NCBI GenBank assembly: GCA_964449175.1
Contig: CAYUYH010000117.1
Coordinates: 1 to 8,734 of the forward strand
Source of the DNA: CAYUYH01 sp964449175
Lineage (GTDB): Bacteria > Planctomycetota > Phycisphaerae > SM23-33
Direction of reading: 5' to 3'
DNA: 8,734 nucleotides
This document shows positions 5,922 through 8,734 of this stretch, in pieces. Below the pieces are notes generated by a model, which was not told the origin of the DNA, made no database searches, and saw nothing but the letters and a program-made list of their open reading frames with translations. A program made the translations under genes and the position numbers. How positions within the stretch are numbered: the stretch's first letter is position 1; every line of letters starts with the position of its first letter.

Positions 5922-6726
5922 CGTGGATGTCTCGGCCTGGCCGCGGCTGCCGAAGCTGGCCGGGCTGTTCGTCACCGGCACGGACACGGACGTCGGCAAG
6001 ACGCTGGTGGCCGGGGCGATTGCCCGCTGCCTGCGGGCCCGCCGCAGGCGGGTGGAGGTGTTCAAGCCCGTGGCCACCGGCTGCCGCCGCGACCGCGAGG
6101 GGCTGATCAGCAGCGATGCGGAGTTCCTGGCCGCGTGCGCCGAGAGCCGCCGGACGCTGGCGGAGATCGCGCCCGTTCGCTACGCGGCGGCGCTGGCGCC
6201 GAACGTGGCGGCCGAGCGGGCGGGCAAGCCCGTGGACCTGGATGCGATCTTCGAGCAGTGCCGCCGGCTGAAGGGGGCGGCCGAGGCGGTGATCGTCGAG
6301 GGCGTCGGCGGGCTGATGTGCCCGATCACCGACGATTTCTGGGCGGTCCACCTGGCGAAGATGATGCTCCTGCCGCTGGTCATCGTCGCCCGGGCCGGGC
6401 TCGGAACGATCAACCACACGCTGCTGACCCTGCACGCCGCACGCTCGGCCGGGCTGACGGTAGCCGGCGTGGTCATCAACCGATACCAGCTTGAGCCGGC
6501 GGCGGCCGCCCAGCTCGCCAAACCCGGCCAGCCCTACACGCGCGGCGACGCGGACCTGGCCATCCACACCAACCCGGTGCAGATCGCCAAGCGCGGCCGG
6601 GTACCCGTACTGGCGGTCGTGCCGGAGGAGGCGGCCAACGACGTCGAGCGCAACCGCATCGGCGAGAACACCCAGTTCGCCATTGACCAGGTGGACTGGG
6701 ACGGCATAATCGGCCTCCGCGGCTAG
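5872..6726 (+). CDS. bioD: Dethiobiotin synthetase
   Basis: The 284-residue protein is an ATP-dependent carboxylase that closes the ureido ring of dethiobiotin from diaminopelargonate, the BioA product, and CO2. It shows the P-loop GTDTDVGKT with Lys43, the substrate-binding FKPVATGC with Lys65, VIVEGVGGLMCPI with Glu143, and the adenine-contacting VINRY with Asn203. The region from about 220 to 284, after VINRY, is somewhat longer than in E. coli BioD (about 225 residues in total), with GDADLAIHTNP and NRIGENTQFA segments. The TTG at 5872 is chosen because GGGAGG (5862-5867) sits 4 nt upstream; the GTG at 5878 is nearly as good. Either start overlaps bioA by 44-50 nt and adds roughly 30 residues before the usual N-terminus. 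A GTG at 5923, just after the bioA stop, would remove this extension but has no properly spaced ribosome site. Confidence 0.92.
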   Translation: MTVSSRRSRSSTTRPFDVDVSAWPRLPKLAGLFVTGTDTDVGKTLVAGAIARCLRARRRRVEVFKPVATGCRRDREGLISSDAEFLAACAESRRTLAEIAPVRYAAALAPNVAAERAGKPVDLDAIFEQCRRLKGAAEAVIVEGVGGLMCPITDDFWAVHLAKMMLLPLVIVARAGLGTINHTLLTLHAARSAGLTVAGVVINRYQLEPAAAAQLAKPGQPYTRGDADLAIHTNPVQIAKRGRVPVLAVVPEEAANDVERNRIGENTQFAIDQVDWDGIIGLRG

Positions 6727-6885
6727 CGGCGGGGCGGCCGGCGGCCTATACTGATGCGGTTCGGCGGAGCGGGAATCCGTGAACCCTCGCGCCGGCGGCT
6801 CGGTACTGGCAGACAAGGAACCGCACTCGTAATGGAATTGCCCTCACGACCACGCGACGACCAGTTGTTGCCGAGTGGTGAATGT
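6727..6885 (+). promoter_or_regulatory. Leader of the radical SAM gene with a possible -10 (TATACT)
   Basis: This 159-nt region separates bioD from the chosen start of the radical SAM gene. TATACT (6747-6752) is a fair -10 element, without a recognisable -35, and predicts a start near 6759, hence a leader of about 125 nt. The frame is open from the ATG at 6754. However, about 19 of the 44 codons before 6886 end in A or T (GC3 about 57%), while downstream codons almost all end in G or C. The region therefore looks untranslated. I could not recognise a cobalamin or SAM riboswitch core. Confidence 0.45.
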
Positions 6886-8646
6886 ATGGATATCCGCCGG
6901 CGCCTGCGTCGGCACGCGGCGACCCGCGACCTGGCGGCTGTGGTGGCCTGCGCGTTCGACCGGCGGACGCGACTGCTGCCGTTCTATTACGCCTGCCTGA
7001 ACGTGGCCCCTGCCGGCGTGCGGGCGATCGGGTCGGCGCTGGCCGACGCCGGGGTCGCCAAGACACGCATCGTGCTCCAGCAGTGGAACCGGCGGTTCCG
7101 TCCGTCGCAAATGATGCTGGACGGGCGCGTGCCGGAGCTGTTCCTGGTCTCCAGCATGCAGATACACTCGGCCGCGTGCGAGGCGATGATCCGCGACGCG
7201 TGCCGGATACCGCCGGAGCACCGCCCGCTGATCATCGCGGGCGGGCCGCTGGTTATCTACGAGCCTTGGACCGTCCTCGGCGGCGACCACGACGACCCGT
7301 GGGGCGCCGACGCGGCGGTCACCGGCGAGGAGTACGTGCTGCTGAACCTGCTGGAGGTGCTGCTGAGCGAGCGTGCCGACGGCGAGCCGCTGCGATCGAC
7401 CTTCGCCCGCGCCGCCGGCCGAGGCCTGCTGGACGACGTGCCGGGCCTGGTCTACGCGCGGAGCGACGCTCGCGGGGCCGTCGAGGAATTTGTCGACACG
7501 GGCGCCCAACGCCTGGTCGGCGACCTGGACGAGTTGCCGCACCCGGCCATCGGCTACCGGTTGATCGAGCCGCCCTCGCGCCGGGCGACGCTGGCCTCCC
7601 AGCCGCTCGCACCCCGCGCCGTCCGCAGGCACAACCGGGTCAGCTCGCTGGTGATGACGTCCGGCTGCAACTTCTCGTGCCCGTATTGCCCGATCCCGGC
7701 CTATAACCAGCGCCGGCTCCGCAGCAAGAGCCCCGCCCGCATCGCCGACGAGATGGGACAGCTCTACGCGCAGTTCGGGATGAGGTACTTCTTCGGGACG
7801 GACGACAACTTCTTCGCCGACAGGCAGCGGGCAGTGGAGATAGCCGAGACGCTCACCCGGGCTGAGGTGGGAGGGGAGCGGCTACGCCACGTGGCTCGCT
7901 GGGGCACCGAGGTCACCATCCACGACACGCTGGCGATGGGAGAGCATCTGCACACGGTTCGCAAGGCCGGCGCCTTGATGCTGTGGCTGGGCGTGGAGGA
8001 CATCACAGCCACGTTCGTCAAGAAGGGCCAGAGCGCCGACAAGACGATCGAGGCGTTTCGGCTTCTCCGCGAGAACGGCATCATGCCCGTACCGATGCTG
8101 ATGCACCACGACGGTCAGCCCCTCATCAGCCGCAACGGGCATTACGGCTTGATCAACCAGGTGCGGCTGCTGCGGAAGGCGGGGGCCGTCGACGTGCAAG
8201 TGCTGGCCATGACGCCGGCGGTCGGGTCCAGGATCTACGAAGGCACGTTCGCCTCCGGCCTGGCCATCGGCAGTGCCGGCGGCAAGGCGGTCGAGCCGTA
8301 CATGCTTGACGGCAACTATGTAGTTGCGTCCACCGAGGCCAAGCCCTGGCGGATGCAGCTGCGGATCGCCGCGGCGCTGGCGTATTTCTACAACCCGCTG
8401 CGGCTGCTGTGGGCGATAGTCCGCCCGAACAGCAACAGATACCTGATAGACCCGGGCATGCAGGCGACCGGCATGTGGGCGCTGCTGCGGACGCTGCCTC
8501 GAACGGTGGGCTGGGCGCTGAGACTGATGATGGGCCGGATCAAGCGGCCGCGGAAGCCGCCGGGGCCGAAGGTGCCGCTCCGCGGTGCAGACAAAGCAGT
8601 CGCCAGCCGGGCGACCCCGCCGCCGCAGAAGGTCGGCGCCGCCTAG
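6886..8646 (+). CDS. B12-binding-domain-type radical SAM protein of unknown substrate
   Basis: From the ATG at 6886 the protein has 586 residues. The N-terminal third looks like a cobalamin-binding Rossmann-type domain: LFLVSSMQIHSAA, then LIIAGGPLVIYEP and WGADAAVTGEEYVL, the GGP and GE marks of B12-radical SAM proteins. The DxHxxG motif that ligates cobalt is not seen. The core begins with VMTSGCNFSCPYCPIPAYN, giving the CxxxCxxC cluster motif at Cys261, Cys265 and Cys268 that binds the 4Fe-4S/SAM. YFFGTDDNFF and LWLGVEDIT strands of the barrel follow. A C-terminal segment from about 480 is rich in hydrophobic and aromatic residues, and the tail (about 545-586) is basic and Pro-rich. Upstream ATGs (6754, 6832) are possible, but codon use favours 6886, which has a weak GGTGA 4 nt before it. 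Methylation or another B12-assisted reaction is a guess. It follows bioD on the same strand. Confidence 0.8.
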   Translation: MDIRRRLRRHAATRDLAAVVACAFDRRTRLLPFYYACLNVAPAGVRAIGSALADAGVAKTRIVLQQWNRRFRPSQMMLDGRVPELFLVSSMQIHSAACEAMIRDACRIPPEHRPLIIAGGPLVIYEPWTVLGGDHDDPWGADAAVTGEEYVLLNLLEVLLSERADGEPLRSTFARAAGRGLLDDVPGLVYARSDARGAVEEFVDTGAQRLVGDLDELPHPAIGYRLIEPPSRRATLASQPLAPRAVRRHNRVSSLVMTSGCNFSCPYCPIPAYNQRRLRSKSPARIADEMGQLYAQFGMRYFFGTDDNFFADRQRAVEIAETLTRAEVGGERLRHVARWGTEVTIHDTLAMGEHLHTVRKAGALMLWLGVEDITATFVKKGQSADKTIEAFRLLRENGIMPVPMLMHHDGQPLISRNGHYGLINQVRLLRKAGAVDVQVLAMTPAVGSRIYEGTFASGLAIGSAGGKAVEPYMLDGNYVVASTEAKPWRMQLRIAAALAYFYNPLRLLWAIVRPNSNRYLIDPGMQATGMWALLRTLPRTVGWALRLMMGRIKRPRKPPGPKVPLRGADKAVASRATPPPQKVGAA

Positions 8647-8670
8647 AGCGGGTTTCACAACCGTATTGAG

Positions 8671-8698
8671 GGGTGGCGGGGCTCCTGCCCCGCCACCC
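8671..8698. repeat. Perfect 12-bp GC hairpin with TCCT loop (REP-like)
   Basis: GGGTGGCGGGGC (8671-8682), loop TCCT, GCCCCGCCACCC (8687-8698): both arms are exactly complementary. It begins 24 bp after the radical SAM stop. It could help end transcription, but no T-run follows. Its core recurs in reverse orientation 18 bp later, which points to a dispersed palindromic repeat. Confidence 0.8.
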
Positions 8699-8716
8699 GT
8701 GCCGATCGACGGCGCG

Positions 8717-8734
8717 GTGGGGCAGGAGCCCCAC
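8717..8734. repeat. Second GC hairpin, inverted copy, reaching the window edge
   Basis: GTGGGGC (8717-8723), loop AGGA, GCCCCAC (8728-8734). The core GGGGCAGGAGCCCC is the exact reverse complement of GGGGCTCCTGCCCC in the hairpin at 8671-8698, so the two form a head-to-head pair like the REP units of a BIME. It touches the end of the window, so its full length is unknown. Confidence 0.75.

Noticed and set aside
4998..6077. 359-residue minus-strand open frame opposite bioA and bioD
   Set aside because: It is a high-GC shadow frame, biased to Arg, Ala, Gln and His, with no recognisable motif. The opposite strand encodes clear biotin enzymes.
5893..6816. 307-residue minus-strand open frame opposite bioD
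   Set aside because: It shows the same shadow pattern (His, Arg, Gln and Pro rich, no domain) and is antisense to a recognised gene.
6727..6885. Cobalamin or SAM riboswitch in the radical SAM leader
   Set aside because: No conserved B12 box or SAM-riboswitch core could be recognised, so only an unassigned leader is reported.
6844..7632. 262-residue minus-strand open frame opposite the radical SAM gene
   Set aside because: It is an Arg/Ala/Gln/His-rich shadow frame. The plus strand has strong G/C third positions and B12-domain motifs.
8671..8698. Classical intrinsic terminator after the radical SAM gene
   Set aside because: The stem is perfect, but no T-rich tract follows on either strand, and an inverted copy lies next to it, which fits a repeat better.

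Overview
This is a very GC-rich (by eye about 70%) bacterial window, tightly packed with genes and showing strong G/C preference at third codon positions. It comes from an assembled scaffold, because a run of ten Ns lies at 320-329. A gingipain-like (C25) peptidase, a stand-alone SAM hydrolase, a bioA-bioD pair and a B12-type radical SAM protein, together with the base composition, suggest an uncultured planctomycete-like organism (Phycisphaerae-like). That placement is inference; there is no rRNA or tRNA here to support it.

Layout, left to right. (1) The 3' end of a HAD-superfamily phosphatase gene (+), cut by the window edge. (2) The ten-N gap. (3) On the minus strand, a protein that aligns block by block with the ArmA/RmtB/Sgm family of aminoglycoside-resistance 16S rRNA (m7G1405) methyltransferases. 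This is the most noteworthy gene. (4) Divergent from it, across 91 bp, an exported C25-family cysteine peptidase with both catalytic residues in place and a lipobox-like signal peptide. (5) A 229-bp convergent spacer with a long imperfect hairpin. (6) On the minus strand, a protein-L-isoaspartate methyltransferase (pcm). (7) Divergent from it, across only 54 bp, a SAM hydroxide adenosyltransferase (DUF62). It is followed on the same strand by bioA/bioK (12-bp gap) and bioD (start overlaps the bioA end), which carry out successive late steps of biotin synthesis. (8) After a 159-bp leader of lower GC3, a B12-binding-like radical SAM protein of unknown substrate. (9) Two short perfect GC hairpins in opposite orientation (REP/BIME-like) at the right edge.

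Both divergent spacers contain the same heptamer TATTATA, which reads as a -10 element on both strands. In front of pcm it forms a good sigma70-type promoter (TTGTCC, 17 bp, TATAAT) so close to the start codon that the mRNA is predicted to be nearly leaderless.

How the genes fit together: DUF62, bioA and bioD look like one transcription unit, and BioD acts directly on BioA's product. Five of the seven complete genes make, use or break down S-adenosylmethionine (rRNA methyltransferase, Pcm, SAM hydrolase, BioA-type transaminase, radical SAM). This may be chance, but it is a coherent theme for the right-hand block. No CRISPR array, insertion sequence, integrase, tRNA or rRNA gene was seen.
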